From the NCBI RefSeq assembly GCF_001311985.1, contig NZ_BBCJ01000015.1:56238-120237 (forward strand): a DNA stretch of 64,000 nt. The letters run 5' to 3'. Under the pieces are notes generated by a model that was not told the DNA's origin, ran no database searches, and saw only the letters and a list, made by a program, of their open reading frames with translations. Of this stretch, positions 20,867 to 30,097 are shown piece after piece (the stretch's first letter is position 1; each line of letters begins with the position of its first letter). The DNA is from Geotalea toluenoxydans JCM 15764 (GTDB lineage Bacteria > Desulfobacterota > Desulfuromonadia > Geobacterales > Geobacteraceae). The translations under genes and the position numbers were made by a program.

Positions 20867-21113
20867 ATTGCTATCATTTCTGTGAATCGGTGTCAATATT
20901 TTTTAAATTTATGTTGCCAGCGACGGTGTGTCGGCAAATGACATCAATGGAAGGTCGAATGGATCAGGATTGGTTGAGGAGGGAAAGGAGAAAGACTCAG
21001 ATTCTCTAGCGACTTCTAATAAAAAGCGGTATACTCTTGTCCCATGCTAGGAGGACCGGGAAAAGAGATATAAAGACTTTACCACCCTCCGTGGGAAATA
21101 AGGATGCTGGCCA

Positions 21114-23053
21114 ATGGGAAGGAAAATCCTCGACGATTTTTTGAAAAGGATCGGAAGCAAACACCGCCTTGAAGATGAGACGTCACAGCAGAGCTTTGCC
21201 CTGCTGCAGGTCGTTTTCGACGAGGCTTTCCAGCTGATGGGGCTTCTGAAGCCGGACGGAACGTTGATCAAGATCAACAAGACTGCACACCGTTCCATCA
21301 CTGGCCATGAATCGGAGGTGATCGGCAAGCTCTTCTGGGAAACCCCTTGGTGGGCCCATTCTTCCATTGAGCAGGAACGTTTGCGCAAGGCCGTCGGGGA
21401 TGCGGCTCGCGGTGAGTTCGTCCGCTTCGAAACGACCCATATGACCGGCGATGGTCAAATGATTTTTGTGGATTTTTCCCTGAAACCGGTCAAGGACCAC
21501 AAGGGGAACGTGGTGCTGCTCGTTCCCGAGGGGCGGGATATCTCTGAGCGGAGGCGGGCGGAGCAGGCCTTGCGGGATGTTGCGATGAAGTACCGGATCG
21601 TTGCCGACAATACCTACAACTGGGAGTTCTGGCTGGCTCCCGACGGTCGGTTTCTCTACACATCTCCTTCCTGCCTGCGCATCAGCGGTCATCGTGCCGA
21701 GGAATTCATCGCCGATGCCGATTTGTTGATCAGGATTTTACATCCGGATGACCGCCAAATGTGGCTCAATCATCGTCACGACATTGCAAAAACCAAGGCT
21801 TTGAGCGATGTGGAGCTCCGCATGGTACGCCCGGACGGAGATATTCGCTGGGTCCATCATATCTGTCTCCCGGTTTTCGCCGACAATGAAGAATACCTGG
21901 GGGTGCGCGGCAGCTTTTCCGACATTACGAACCGCAGGCTTGCCGAGGAAAAGAACGAGCGGCTGGCAGGCATCGTCGAAGCTTCCGACGATGCCGTGAT
22001 CGGCAAAACGGTGGATGGCATCATCACCAGTTGGAACAAGGGCGCCGCAAAGATCTTTGGTTATTCCGAGAGCGAAGTTCGCGGCCAACCGGTTACCATG
22101 CTTGTCCCTCCCGAAAATGCAGCCCAGCTTCTCCATGTCCATGACCGGGTCAGGCAGGGGGAGCATATAGAACATTTCGAGATCGTCAGCAGAAGGAAAG
22201 ATGGGGCAATGATCAACATGTCCGTTACCTATTCGCCGGTCAGGGATGCCCAGGGCAAGGTGATAGCCGTATCGACCATCGGCCGGGACATCACCGAACA
22301 GAAGAAGGCCGCGGCCGCCATGATGGAAAACGCCATGATAAACAGGGAGCTGGACATAGCGAAACAGATCCAGCAATCCTTCCTCCCCGAGTGCCGTCGT
22401 CACTTCCGGGTATGCTCATGACCTGCTGCTGTATTCCTGCAGCGCAGGTGGGGGGCGATTACTATGATTTTTTTGCCCTTGATGAGGACATTGTCGATGC
22501 CGTTATCGCCGATGTCACAGGGCACAGTATCGGGTCTTCGCTGTTGATGAGCGTCACGCGCAGCGTGCTTCACGCCAAGGTGAATCTCAGCCGGTCTCCA
22601 CGGGACCTTCTCACGGCGGTAAATGAGCTGCTCTACGACGACCTTTCGCGGACAGAGTTGCTCATCAGCATGTTCTATGTGCGGATAGACACCCAGAGAT
22701 CCACCCTGGCCTACGCCAATGCCGGACACAATCATCCCTTTATCTATCGCTGCGGACAGCGGGCATTTATCGATCTTGATGCCGATGGTCTGGTCATGGG
22801 GGTTAAAAAGAACGTCTGTTTCGATGAAAAGGAGACGGTGCTGGAGCCGGGGGATATTCTCGTTCTTTATACCGACGGCGTCATCGAGGCGGAGAACGCA
22901 AAGGGTGAACAATTCGGCACTGATCGGCTCTGCCGCGTTATCGAGAGCCATTGCGGCCTGCATCCAAAAGAGATTATGGGGGCGGTGCTGCAGGAGTTGA
23001 TGCTTTTCAAGCGTACTGACGACGTCACCATGATCATCTTCAAAATTGTTTAG
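21114..23053 (+). CDS. PAS-PAS-PAS-PP2C (RsbU/SpoIIE-type) phosphatase, frame broken near 22395
   Basis: Two frames join into 646 residues by restoring one C near 22395 (giving LPECPSSLPGMLM). Three PAS domains follow each other at about residues 30-150, 160-285 and 290-410 (for example DDAVIGKTVDGIITSWNKGA, the classic PAS motif). The C-terminus is a PPM/SpoIIE phosphatase with AQVGGDYYDFF, DVTGHSIGSSLLM, YANAGHNHP and LYTDGVIEAEN, the acidic residues that bind Mn/Mg. Such proteins dephosphorylate anti-sigma antagonists or similar partners in response to sensed signals. No membrane segment is seen, so it is probably cytoplasmic. No anti-sigma factor or STAS gene lies nearby. It converges on an HD-domain gene. 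Confidence 0.88.
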
Positions 23054-23150
23054 ACGAGAAAAAGCCAGGGGAAGAAATAGGTGCCCTTCTTGACAGTTTC
23101 GACCAAAATGGACCACAGGAGCTTCCACGTGCAATGCAGCCCGTCCCGGT

Positions 23151-23720
23151 TCAGGGAGAAAACCCGGCCAGTCTCAACTCTGCCCAAGCCAGGCGGGCGC
23201 CTGTTTCGGTGAAAAACCAGCTGTCAATCTGCGCCGTGATCCATTGCGTATATGGACCCTTCTCCTGGCGGAACCGTTCCATGTCTATTGCCAGGCCGGT
23301 TGCCGTGCAGCGGAAAAGCTTGTCTGCATCCTTCACGATCTTGTCGCTGTCTGAAATCGCCTGCAGGCGGGAATCATGACCGTCGATAATATGGAGAATC
23401 TCCATGGTCTTTTGCGGATTATAGTCCAGGCGGTTTAAGATACCCCTCGCCAGTTTTACCCCTTCCACTTCGTGAATCCTTCGCAGATCCGGATCGAAAC
23501 CGGGGCCGAACGCCTTTAGTTGCAGCTCTTCCGTGAGCTTTATCCACCCCAGGTCATGACAGAGGATAGCCGGTATGACAACCTCAGGGTCACCTGGTTC
23601 ATCCTCAAGCAACCGCCAGGCAAAACCATGGGAAATCTCCACGTGGATGTCGTTCTTGCGGGTATTCAGATACGGCTTGGCCAAGGCGTAGATTTTTTCG
23701 TAGATCGGTAGTTTTACCAT
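23151..23720 (-). CDS. HD-domain phosphohydrolase family protein
   Basis: The start is placed at ATG 23720 (MVKLPIYEKIYALAKPYL) because GGTGAG precedes it, giving 189 residues. The metal-binding pattern is visible as HVEISHGFAWRLL, then AILCHDLGW (the HD pair), then EILHIIDGHDS and DADKLFR. HD proteins of this size act on nucleotides or other phosphate esters. The substrate cannot be named. It lies downstream of, and on the same strand as, the phenol operon's last gene, but a hairpin and about 120 bp precede the opposite-strand PP2C gene on the other side. The link to phenol metabolism is therefore not evident. Confidence 0.75.
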   Translation of the reverse strand: MVKLPIYEKIYALAKPYLNTRKNDIHVEISHGFAWRLLEDEPGDPEVVIPAILCHDLGWIKLTEELQLKAFGPGFDPDLRRIHEVEGVKLARGILNRLDYNPQKTMEILHIIDGHDSRLQAISDSDKIVKDADKLFRCTATGLAIDMERFRQEKGPYTQWITAQIDSWFFTETGARLAWAELRLAGFSP

Positions 23721-23767
23721 GCACTCACCCGTGATCTGTAATGGCGACAACGGCTGCTGAGTAAGGG

Positions 23768-23797
23768 TTCCCCCTCAAATGGATTTTTGAGGGGGAA
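23768..23797. repeat. Short G/C-run inverted repeat
   Basis: TTCCCCCTCAAA and TTTGAGGGGGAA form a perfect 12-bp stem between the HD gene and the outer-membrane gene. It resembles two other hairpins in this window (27300 and 59440) and may also mark the end of the phenol operon, though no T-run follows. Confidence 0.5.
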
Positions 23798-23842
23798 AGT
23801 GGTTCAAACCGGTCTGACGGATCCTTTCCCAAAGGCAGTTGC

Positions 23843-24773
23843 CTAAAAGGCATAGGAAATCTTGAATTGGGTCTGATTGCCGGTGGCAATGTTGCGGGCG
23901 CCATACTCCCAGTACTGCTTGAGGGTCATGGTGAATGGCCCCTGTTTGGGCCAATATTTGATCCCGACGCTATCCCTCCGACCCGGCTTTTATCGCTGGT
24001 TTTCGAGACACCGTTCACTTCATCTTCGGTGGTCTGCCAGTAGTTGTAACCGACCAGGCCGCCAGTCAGGCCGTTCTTCAGGCCATAGCCCAATGCCCAA
24101 TCCATGTGGAACTCCTGTCCAGGATCAGTGCTCGTGTCGCTGTTTCTGGTGTTGAAGTCGTACATGAGCTTGGCAGAGATGTCCAAACCCTCCTTCAGGT
24201 AAGAGACGGCCAGAACCGGTTCGAAAGTCCAGATGTTTTTGGAGAGGAGGGTGGTGGCAGGCCGATCCTTATCATAATTGCCGGTGGGCGCCCACATATC
24301 CAGGGCAAAAACCGCGTGGAGCTCCGGACTGAAGTGCCAGCCGAGGACCAGGGGGCTGAAGATGATATCGCCAATCCCCTTGTCCCTGGAATCAAAATTG
24401 AGTGGGGGGATGGCTGCCGAGTCACTCTTGATGTCGGCACTGTAAAAGGGAATGAAGGCCTGGGCACCCCAACTGGCTCCCAACACTTTATAAGGCTTAC
24501 GTAGATGAGGCGTGGTACCTCGGCCACCACGTCGGCCTTGAAATTGGCGGGCAGGCCGTTCCCCGAATTGTCCCTGAGGCTGCTTTTCTGGGCCAGGATC
24601 AGGTAGTTGACCAGATATACACCGGGGGGAGGAAGTGCCCCCACGGCAAAGTCTTCGACTCCATTGGGGTAGTGCTGTCCACCTCCTGCCCAGCACGGGC
24701 CGGCGTACAGCAGGGAAAATAGGGCAAGAAATCTGAGCATGTGGAAGACGTGTTTATATGCTGATGCCATCAT
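23843..24773 (-). CDS. Outer-membrane MetA-pathway phenol-degradation family protein, frame broken near 24495 and 23976
   Basis: Start ATG 24773 behind AGAGGAC gives a signal peptide (FLALFSLLYAGPCWAGG). After restoring one G/C at 24495 (LIYVSPYKVLGASWGAQAF) and at 23976 (VGGDSVGIKYWPKQGPF), the protein is 310 residues and ends GNQTQFKISYAF, an aromatic C-terminus typical of beta-barrels. Alternating segments and phrases such as FSPLVLGWHFSPELH and LMYDFNTRN fit the Phenol_MetA_deg family. By family knowledge these are outer-membrane proteins found with aromatic catabolism genes and proposed to help substrate uptake. It is the last gene of the phenol operon, 64 bp after ubiX. Confidence 0.82.
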
Positions 24774-24837
24774 TGTAGTCCTCTTGATTGATATTGCGCC
24801 TGTTAAATATTGCGTCACGGGTATCTGCAGAGCGGTC

Positions 24838-25443
24838 TCACGTGGCGATCCGCAGTGTTTCCCTCAGTTGTTCCTTTCGGTCATGCCCGCTCCAGCGCTT
24901 GAAAAGGTCATGCTCGATGCCCACCTGGTCCAGGGCCTTGCCGATGCTCTGGTGGATGATGTCCATGATCGACTCGGGCTTGTGGTAGAATGCCGGCATC
25001 GGCGGCAGTAGTATTGCCCCGCAATCGGCAGCCCGCGACATGAGATCCAGGTGTCCCTTGTGCAATGGAGTTTCACGCACCATCAGCACCAGCGGTCGCC
25101 GCTCCTTGAGGGTGACGTCGGCGGCCCGCACTACCAGGTTATAGGTGAAGGAGTTGGCGATGGAAGAAAGGGTTTTTACCGTGCAGGGGGCGACGATCAT
25201 GCCCCGGGTGCGGAAGGAACCGCTGGCTACCGAGGCGCCGATGTCGTTGTTGTCGTAGACCACGTCGGCCAGCGATTTGACATCCTCAAGTGTGTACGAG
25301 GTTTCGATCTCCAGATTCTTGGCCGCCGCGTCACTGACGATGAGATGGGTTTCCTGCCCCAGGCCTTTCAGCACGCTCAGCATCTCCACCCCGTAGATCA
25401 CGCCTGTTGCGCCGGTGATTGCCACTACCAATGGAAGGCTCAT
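24838..25443 (-). CDS. ubiX: UbiX-like flavin prenyltransferase
   Basis: The start is set at ATG 25443 (MSLPLVVAITGATGVIYG) behind AAAGGAGC, giving 201 residues. It has the Rossmann-like UbiX/Pad1 fold: ITGATGVIYG (phosphate loop), IVSDAAAKNLEIE, VAPCTVKTLSSIA and LVLMVRETPLHKGHL. The enzyme joins FMN and dimethylallyl phosphate to make prenyl-FMN, the cofactor required by UbiD-type (de)carboxylases. The UbiD-type gene is in the same operon. A dedicated copy fits supply of cofactor to phenylphosphate carboxylase. Length is normal. Confidence 0.93.
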   Translation of the reverse strand: MSLPLVVAITGATGVIYGVEMLSVLKGLGQETHLIVSDAAAKNLEIETSYTLEDVKSLADVVYDNNDIGASVASGSFRTRGMIVAPCTVKTLSSIANSFTYNLVVRAADVTLKERRPLVLMVRETPLHKGHLDLMSRAADCGAILLPPMPAFYHKPESIMDIIHQSIGKALDQVGIEHDLFKRWSGHDRKEQLRETLRIAT

Positions 25444-25497
25444 GATATTGCTCCTTTTTGCATGAATTACCGGCTGGGTCTGGCAATCCGGCAATTC

Positions 25498-25968
25498 CTA
25501 TTGCGACGCCTGGACTGAAACCTGGCGCCGCGGTGCTTTTCCGAGGGTTCCTGCTTCCAGGCTGCGGCACAGATGGGCGGCCAGCTGGAAGATTTCGGTG
25601 GCGGAGATGATCCCCACCACCACGCCATTTTCGATAACCGGAAACTGGGCTACCCGCAGCTTCTTGCCATAATCCAGGCAATGCTCCATGGTGTCGTCCG
25701 CATTGACCGTTGCCGGATTGCGGACCATGATGTCCCTGACCCTGAGCCGGTTGATGAAAAAGCTGACTTCATCCGGATTCTGGGTACGCGTCACATAGTG
25801 CCCCATGCGCATCATGTTGTGGCGTGTCACGAGGCCGCGCAGCTGTCCATTATCCACCACCAGCAGCGAATTCAGGTTATTGTCGATAAGCACCCGCTTT
25901 GCTTCCGACGCCAGCATGTCGCTGGGAATCGTCAAGGGATCGTTTTGCATCCAATTGCGCACTATCAT
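25498..25968 (-). CDS. ppsC: CBS-domain protein, phenylphosphate synthase subunit PpsC-like
   Basis: The start at ATG 25968 (MIVRNWMQNDPLTI) has AAAGGAGAG upstream; the protein is 156 residues. Two CBS motifs are visible: MQNDPLTIPSDMLASEAK with LRGLVTRHNMM, and MVRNPATVNADDTMEHC with VVGIISATEIFQL. In Thauera aromatica the third phenylphosphate synthase protein is a CBS protein of about 24 kDa that stimulates phenol phosphorylation. This one is shorter, about 17 kDa, but sits in the same operon as PpsA and PpsB. The assignment rests on that context. CBS pairs usually bind adenine nucleotides. Confidence 0.82.
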   Translation of the reverse strand: MIVRNWMQNDPLTIPSDMLASEAKRVLIDNNLNSLLVVDNGQLRGLVTRHNMMRMGHYVTRTQNPDEVSFFINRLRVRDIMVRNPATVNADDTMEHCLDYGKKLRVAQFPVIENGVVVGIISATEIFQLAAHLCRSLEAGTLGKAPRRQVSVQASQ

Positions 25969-25997
25969 TGCACACTCTCCTTTTGAGCAGGGTTTGC

Positions 25998-27254
25998 TCA
26001 CTGGGCCACTGCCCTTGCCGGCGATCCTTCATACAGTCGTACGAATTCATCGACGGCAGCTCGGGCAAATTCGGATGTATAAAGGTGCAGATCCACCTCT
26101 TTGATCCGGTGGGGTTCGGCGACTTTCTCCTTCAGTCGGGCGACAAAGACGGCGTCGGCGATGGGGTCGAAGATGATGCGGCCTTCCATGTCCTGGGATG
26201 ACCAGCCTTTCAGTGGAATGAGGAAAGTCCACTCGCCCCGGGCCTGGTTGAGGCGATCGGCAATGACGTCGGCGGCCTGGCGCAGTTCCTCGGCGGTTGT
26301 ACGCACCTGAACCCTCAGTGAGTCCTGCACATACTGGGGCCGGTTCTTCGTCTTCTCAAGCATATCGGCACGGCCGCCATAGGACAGAATGTCCAGGCCG
26401 CATGGGGCGAGCACCATGGGAATTCCGGTTTCCACGGCGGCCATCAGCCGGTCGGGGCCGGGGTCCCGGTTGCCCTTGAAGAGGTTTTCGACGATGCCGC
26501 CGGTGCAGATGTCCAGTACCCCGTGGAAGGCGCCGGCGCGGATCATATCCTCCATGGCTTTGTCCCCCTTGCCCTGGGCGTGGCAGACGATAGGGGTAAA
26601 ACCGGCCTCGTTCAGCATGTCCAATGAGGCCTGTACTGCCATTTCACCGAAGCCGAACGAGGAAATGGCAACGCAGGGCTTGTCGAACTGGATGTCGGTC
26701 CCCTGGGTCATCTCCACCATGCCGCAGATGGCGCCGACGGCGTTGGTGATCTGGGCCTTGAGCAGCGGGTTCATTTTGACGATGTCCAGCACCGTGTGGT
26801 GCATGGTTATGTCGTGGGTACCAACGTATTTGCCAACGTAGACCGGATGCGCCGCCATGGGGGATGCCATAAGCTTGGGAATGCCAAAGGGCACACCTTT
26901 CATGACACTGGTACCGACCAGGGAAGAGGTTCCTCCGCCAACGCCAAAAACTCCCTGGACTTTTCCTGCCTTAAGCATGTCACCAACGATGGCGCTGGCG
27001 CCCCTGATCTGGTTTTCCATGGCACGGTCCCGATCGGAGCGATAGCATTCCCGCACCGCTTCAATGGTCATGCCGCCGCGTTGGGCGACCTCCTCGCAGG
27101 TGATGTCCCCTTTGAACGGCGGTGGTTCTTCCATGCTGAAGTCGAGGAAATAGGCCTTATGCCCCCGCTGCTCGATCAGGTGTTTGACGAAGATAATATC
27201 CTCACCCCGAGTATCAAGGTTACAGATGATGACGATACCCTTTTTCTGGGCCAT
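25998..27254 (-). CDS. Tm-1-like (UPF0261) ATP-binding family protein
   Basis: The start at ATG 27254 (MAQKKGIVIICNLDTRGEDI) has AAGGAGG nearby; the protein is 418 residues. The family pattern is clear: NLDTRGEDIIFVK, VFGVGGGTSSLVG, GIPKLMASPM and APCGLDILSYGG. Plant Tm-1 of this fold binds a viral helicase. Bacterial members are found in aromatic and other catabolic operons with no settled reaction. Here it lies between the UbiD and CBS genes of the phenol operon, so a role in phenylphosphate or 4-hydroxybenzoate handling is an inference from position only. No break in the frame. Confidence 0.85.
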   Translation of the reverse strand: MAQKKGIVIICNLDTRGEDIIFVKHLIEQRGHKAYFLDFSMEEPPPFKGDITCEEVAQRGGMTIEAVRECYRSDRDRAMENQIRGASAIVGDMLKAGKVQGVFGVGGGTSSLVGTSVMKGVPFGIPKLMASPMAAHPVYVGKYVGTHDITMHHTVLDIVKMNPLLKAQITNAVGAICGMVEMTQGTDIQFDKPCVAISSFGFGEMAVQASLDMLNEAGFTPIVCHAQGKGDKAMEDMIRAGAFHGVLDICTGGIVENLFKGNRDPGPDRLMAAVETGIPMVLAPCGLDILSYGGRADMLEKTKNRPQYVQDSLRVQVRTTAEELRQAADVIADRLNQARGEWTFLIPLKGWSSQDMEGRIIFDPIADAVFVARLKEKVAEPHRIKEVDLHLYTSEFARAAVDEFVRLYEGSPARAVAQ

Positions 27255-27299
27255 GTTGATGAACCTCCTTGGTATGAGACTGGCAGCCAGTTTCAACGC

Positions 27300-27334
27300 T
27301 TCCCCCCTATGAAATAGGGGGGATTGAGGGGGGT
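27300..27334. repeat. Short G/C-run inverted repeat with trailing G-run
   Basis: CCCCCCTAT/ATAGGGGGG stem followed by GATTGAGGGGGGT, in the 130-bp gap between the UbiD and Tm-1-like genes. The same design occurs at 59440-59475. Confidence 0.55.
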
Positions 27335-27384
27335 GTGGGAATCATGGGCAAGCAGCCCCCTCGGAGCCGCCTGCCGCTGCATGG

Positions 27385-28887
27385 TTACTTTTTCTTCACT
27401 TCGGGCCGGGTGAGACGCGGGATCATTTCGGCCACTGGGCTCACCCCGCTGAAGCCATACTCGTTCCAGCGGTCGGAAACCTTCTGCAGCACCGCCCGGT
27501 CCATGAAGATCTCGTTCGGCTTGTTTTTCCACTCGTAGGGGGTGGTGGCATCCATGATGATGCGGCTGACCACATCGCGCGCCTCGATGGGCAGGCCCGG
27601 ATCGAGCGGGGTCGAGCGGCCGCGAGTGATGACCTGAACTGAGCGCTTCGGATCAAAGCGGGTGGCCAGCGCCCACCAGACACGGTCCATGTCGTCGGCG
27701 GCGATATCATGGTCGACGATGATGATCCCCTTGACGCCGTAATGGCCGGTGGTGCTGCCGTTGATGGCATCGGCCACGTGGTTGGAGTGCCCCGGATACA
27801 TCTGCTTTACGGAGGCGATGACCCAGAAACGACCGGTGGCCGCAGCCGGAAAGTAGACGCTCTGGATTCCCGGCACCTTCATGGTTTCCAGATCGTGCCA
27901 CAGCGTAGCCGTGCGGTTGATGGATTGGACCATGTGGGTGTCATTGATCGGCTTGCCGACCGTGGTTGACCAGAAGATCGGCTTGGTGCGATGGATGATC
28001 CGTTTCACGCGGATCACCGGTTTCGGATAATCCTTCATCTTGTTGCCCGAGTAATAGCCGGTGTATTCGCCGAACGGCCCTTCCTCCATCAGTTCCTCCG
28101 GGTCCATCCACCCTTCGACGATGATCTCGGCGTTGGCCGGCAGGGTCAGTCCGGTAAGATCCGATTTGAAAACTTCGATCGGGCGGCCGCGCAGCGCGCC
28201 CCCCACGTCATACTCATCCGTCTGGGCGCTGACCAGGGTTGAGCTGGCCAGGAACAGTATCGGATCGCCCCCCACCACGTAAGCGACGGGCATCTTCTCG
28301 CCCCGTTCCTGGTACTTCTTCATGTGGAAATCGCCGTGCTTGCCGCTGATGATCTGTGAGCCAAGGATGTTCTTGCCCAAAATCTGCGAACGATAGGTGC
28401 CAAGGTTAGTCCAGCCGGTATCAGGGTCCTGGGTCACCAGGTAACCGGAGGTGCCGAAGAAACGGCCGCCGTCATCGGGATAGAACCAGGGCGCGGGGAA
28501 ATTTTCCAGATCGACCGCATCTTCCGGAATGATGTTTTCCATTACCGGCGGATTTTTAACGAAGGTAGGCTTGATCATCTGCTTGGTGGTCAGCTCCATC
28601 CATTTCCGGGAAAGCTGACACATGGTAAGGGACGGGTCCTGCTCCAGACAGATGGCGATGCGTTCGGGGGTGGTGAAGGCACTGGTGAAGACCGGGATAG
28701 TGTGCCCTTTGACATTCTCATAGAGCAATGCCGGACCCTTTTGCTCTTCGTTCACCTTGGATACGTGGGCGAGTTCGAATTTCCAGTCCACTTCGGCCTT
28801 GACGCGATGCATGACCCCGTGGGCTTCCAGGGCTGCGATGTAACTGCGGATGTCATTGATGGGTTTTACCTTTGGATTTGTGCTCAT
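27385..28887 (-). CDS. ppcB: UbiD-family phenylphosphate carboxylase subunit
   Basis: A 500-residue UbiD-family enzyme using prenyl-FMN. The catalytic residues are visible: Arg in WTNLGTYRSQ, Glu in AEIIVEG and Glu in EEGPFGEYTGYY. It starts MSTNPKVKPINDIRSYI behind CAGGAGG. In anaerobic phenol degradation this type of subunit carboxylates phenylphosphate at the para position with release of phosphate, giving 4-hydroxybenzoate. The ppsA, ppsB, ppsC and ubiX neighbours support that role over a generic decarboxylase. The T. aromatica enzyme also has a second UbiD-like subunit plus gamma and delta subunits; none is present here, so they lie elsewhere or are dispensable. The symbol follows Geobacter usage and could equally be ppcA. 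Confidence 0.88.
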   Translation of the reverse strand: MSTNPKVKPINDIRSYIAALEAHGVMHRVKAEVDWKFELAHVSKVNEEQKGPALLYENVKGHTIPVFTSAFTTPERIAICLEQDPSLTMCQLSRKWMELTTKQMIKPTFVKNPPVMENIIPEDAVDLENFPAPWFYPDDGGRFFGTSGYLVTQDPDTGWTNLGTYRSQILGKNILGSQIISGKHGDFHMKKYQERGEKMPVAYVVGGDPILFLASSTLVSAQTDEYDVGGALRGRPIEVFKSDLTGLTLPANAEIIVEGWMDPEELMEEGPFGEYTGYYSGNKMKDYPKPVIRVKRIIHRTKPIFWSTTVGKPINDTHMVQSINRTATLWHDLETMKVPGIQSVYFPAAATGRFWVIASVKQMYPGHSNHVADAINGSTTGHYGVKGIIIVDHDIAADDMDRVWWALATRFDPKRSVQVITRGRSTPLDPGLPIEARDVVSRIIMDATTPYEWKNKPNEIFMDRAVLQKVSDRWNEYGFSGVSPVAEMIPRLTRPEVKKK

Positions 28888-28939
28888 ACTTCCTCCTGTT
28901 CTTGGTTTTTGAAAGCTAATGGCTTCCCATAGTGTTTTC

Positions 28940-30073
28940 TCAGGTCAGGCGTTTTCCTTCGAGCATGCTGGCCAATATGTAATCCATGGCCGAAGCGCCT
29001 CCCTTGACGGCGCCTGGTGGTTGCTGTTTCTGGCTCCAGACCGTTTCCGGTCGCGCCTGCAGAATGAAGATGTTGCCGCCGAAGGGCAGGTCCTTGTCCA
29101 CTGCCCATTCGATGTCCATGGGGCGGCCATAATGCTTTTCGATCAGCTTGCCCATCCGGGCCAGCTCGGTGATTTCGTCGTCCATGAGCGACTGGACCTT
29201 CTGCCGTTCGAAGGGCACCTCTATGGCTCGGGATACCTGGGTCTTCTGGTCGACGGTGTAATAGATGTCCTTCTGGGAGATGGTCCGCTCCAGGATATCC
29301 AGGGTGATCTTGTTGACGACGAAGTTGTCGGGGGTCACTTCCCCTGAAACAACCGATTCGCCGAAGCCGTAGTTGGAGTCGATGACAATCACAGAACGGT
29401 CGCCGTTGCCCGGGTGCAGGGTGAACATCACCCCTGCGGTAAAAGAGTTGGCCATTTTCTGCACGCCGACGCTAATGGCCACCTGCTCGTCCGCGTACCC
29501 TTGGTTGATCCGGTAGGCAATGGCCCGCCCCGTATAGAGGCTGGATATGCAGCGGCGCATGTTGTGCAGAACCTCGTCCGCCCCGCGCACCCAGAGATAG
29601 GTATCCTGCTGGCCGGCGAAACTGGCCCCCGGCAGGTCTTCGGCTGTGGCGCTGGAGCGTACTGCCACCGGTACCGCGGGCAAGCAGCTGCGTACTGCCA
29701 GCTTGCGGTATTTCTCCGCCACCAGATCTTCAATTTCCGTGGAGAACGGCTGGGCCTCGATCATTTCGCGAATCCCGGCGCTGGCATTCTCCAGTGCATC
29801 CATGTCCTGGGAGTCGATACCGGCCAACCGGGATTGCACCTCCTGATCTATGCCTGCATCGGCCATGAAGCGGCGATAGCCCTCGGTGGTGAGTGCAAAG
29901 CCGGGAGGCACACGCACTCCGGCATTGATCAGCTCGCCGAGGGAAGAGCATTTGCCGCCGACCAGCGGTACCGAATCCTTCTTGCATTCCTCCAACCAGC
30001 AGACCATGGGCAGGTCCTTGTTTGTCGTATTCCCAGACTTCCCCATATTTACTTTCGCCGTGTTAGTCATCAT
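28940..30073 (-). CDS. ppsB: Phenylphosphate synthase subunit B (PEP synthase N-terminal-like)
   Basis: The protein resembles the ATP-binding N-terminal part of PEP synthase: VPLVGGKCSSLGELINAGVR, VPVAVRSSATAEDLPGASFA, GQQDTYLWV and FILQARPETVWS. It has 377 residues from ATG 30073, which has GGAG five bases upstream (a TTG three bases earlier is less likely). In T. aromatica PpsB is about 40 kDa, matching this size. With PpsA it converts phenol, ATP and water to phenylphosphate, AMP and phosphate through a phospho-histidine intermediate. It lies 24 bp after ppsA. The split of the PEP-synthase-like fold into two genes is characteristic of this enzyme. Confidence 0.92.
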   Translation of the reverse strand: MMTNTAKVNMGKSGNTTNKDLPMVCWLEECKKDSVPLVGGKCSSLGELINAGVRVPPGFALTTEGYRRFMADAGIDQEVQSRLAGIDSQDMDALENASAGIREMIEAQPFSTEIEDLVAEKYRKLAVRSCLPAVPVAVRSSATAEDLPGASFAGQQDTYLWVRGADEVLHNMRRCISSLYTGRAIAYRINQGYADEQVAISVGVQKMANSFTAGVMFTLHPGNGDRSVIVIDSNYGFGESVVSGEVTPDNFVVNKITLDILERTISQKDIYYTVDQKTQVSRAIEVPFERQKVQSLMDDEITELARMGKLIEKHYGRPMDIEWAVDKDLPFGGNIFILQARPETVWSQKQQPPGAVKGGASAMDYILASMLEGKRLT

Positions 30074-30097
30074 CAAATCTCCTTTCCTCGAAATAAC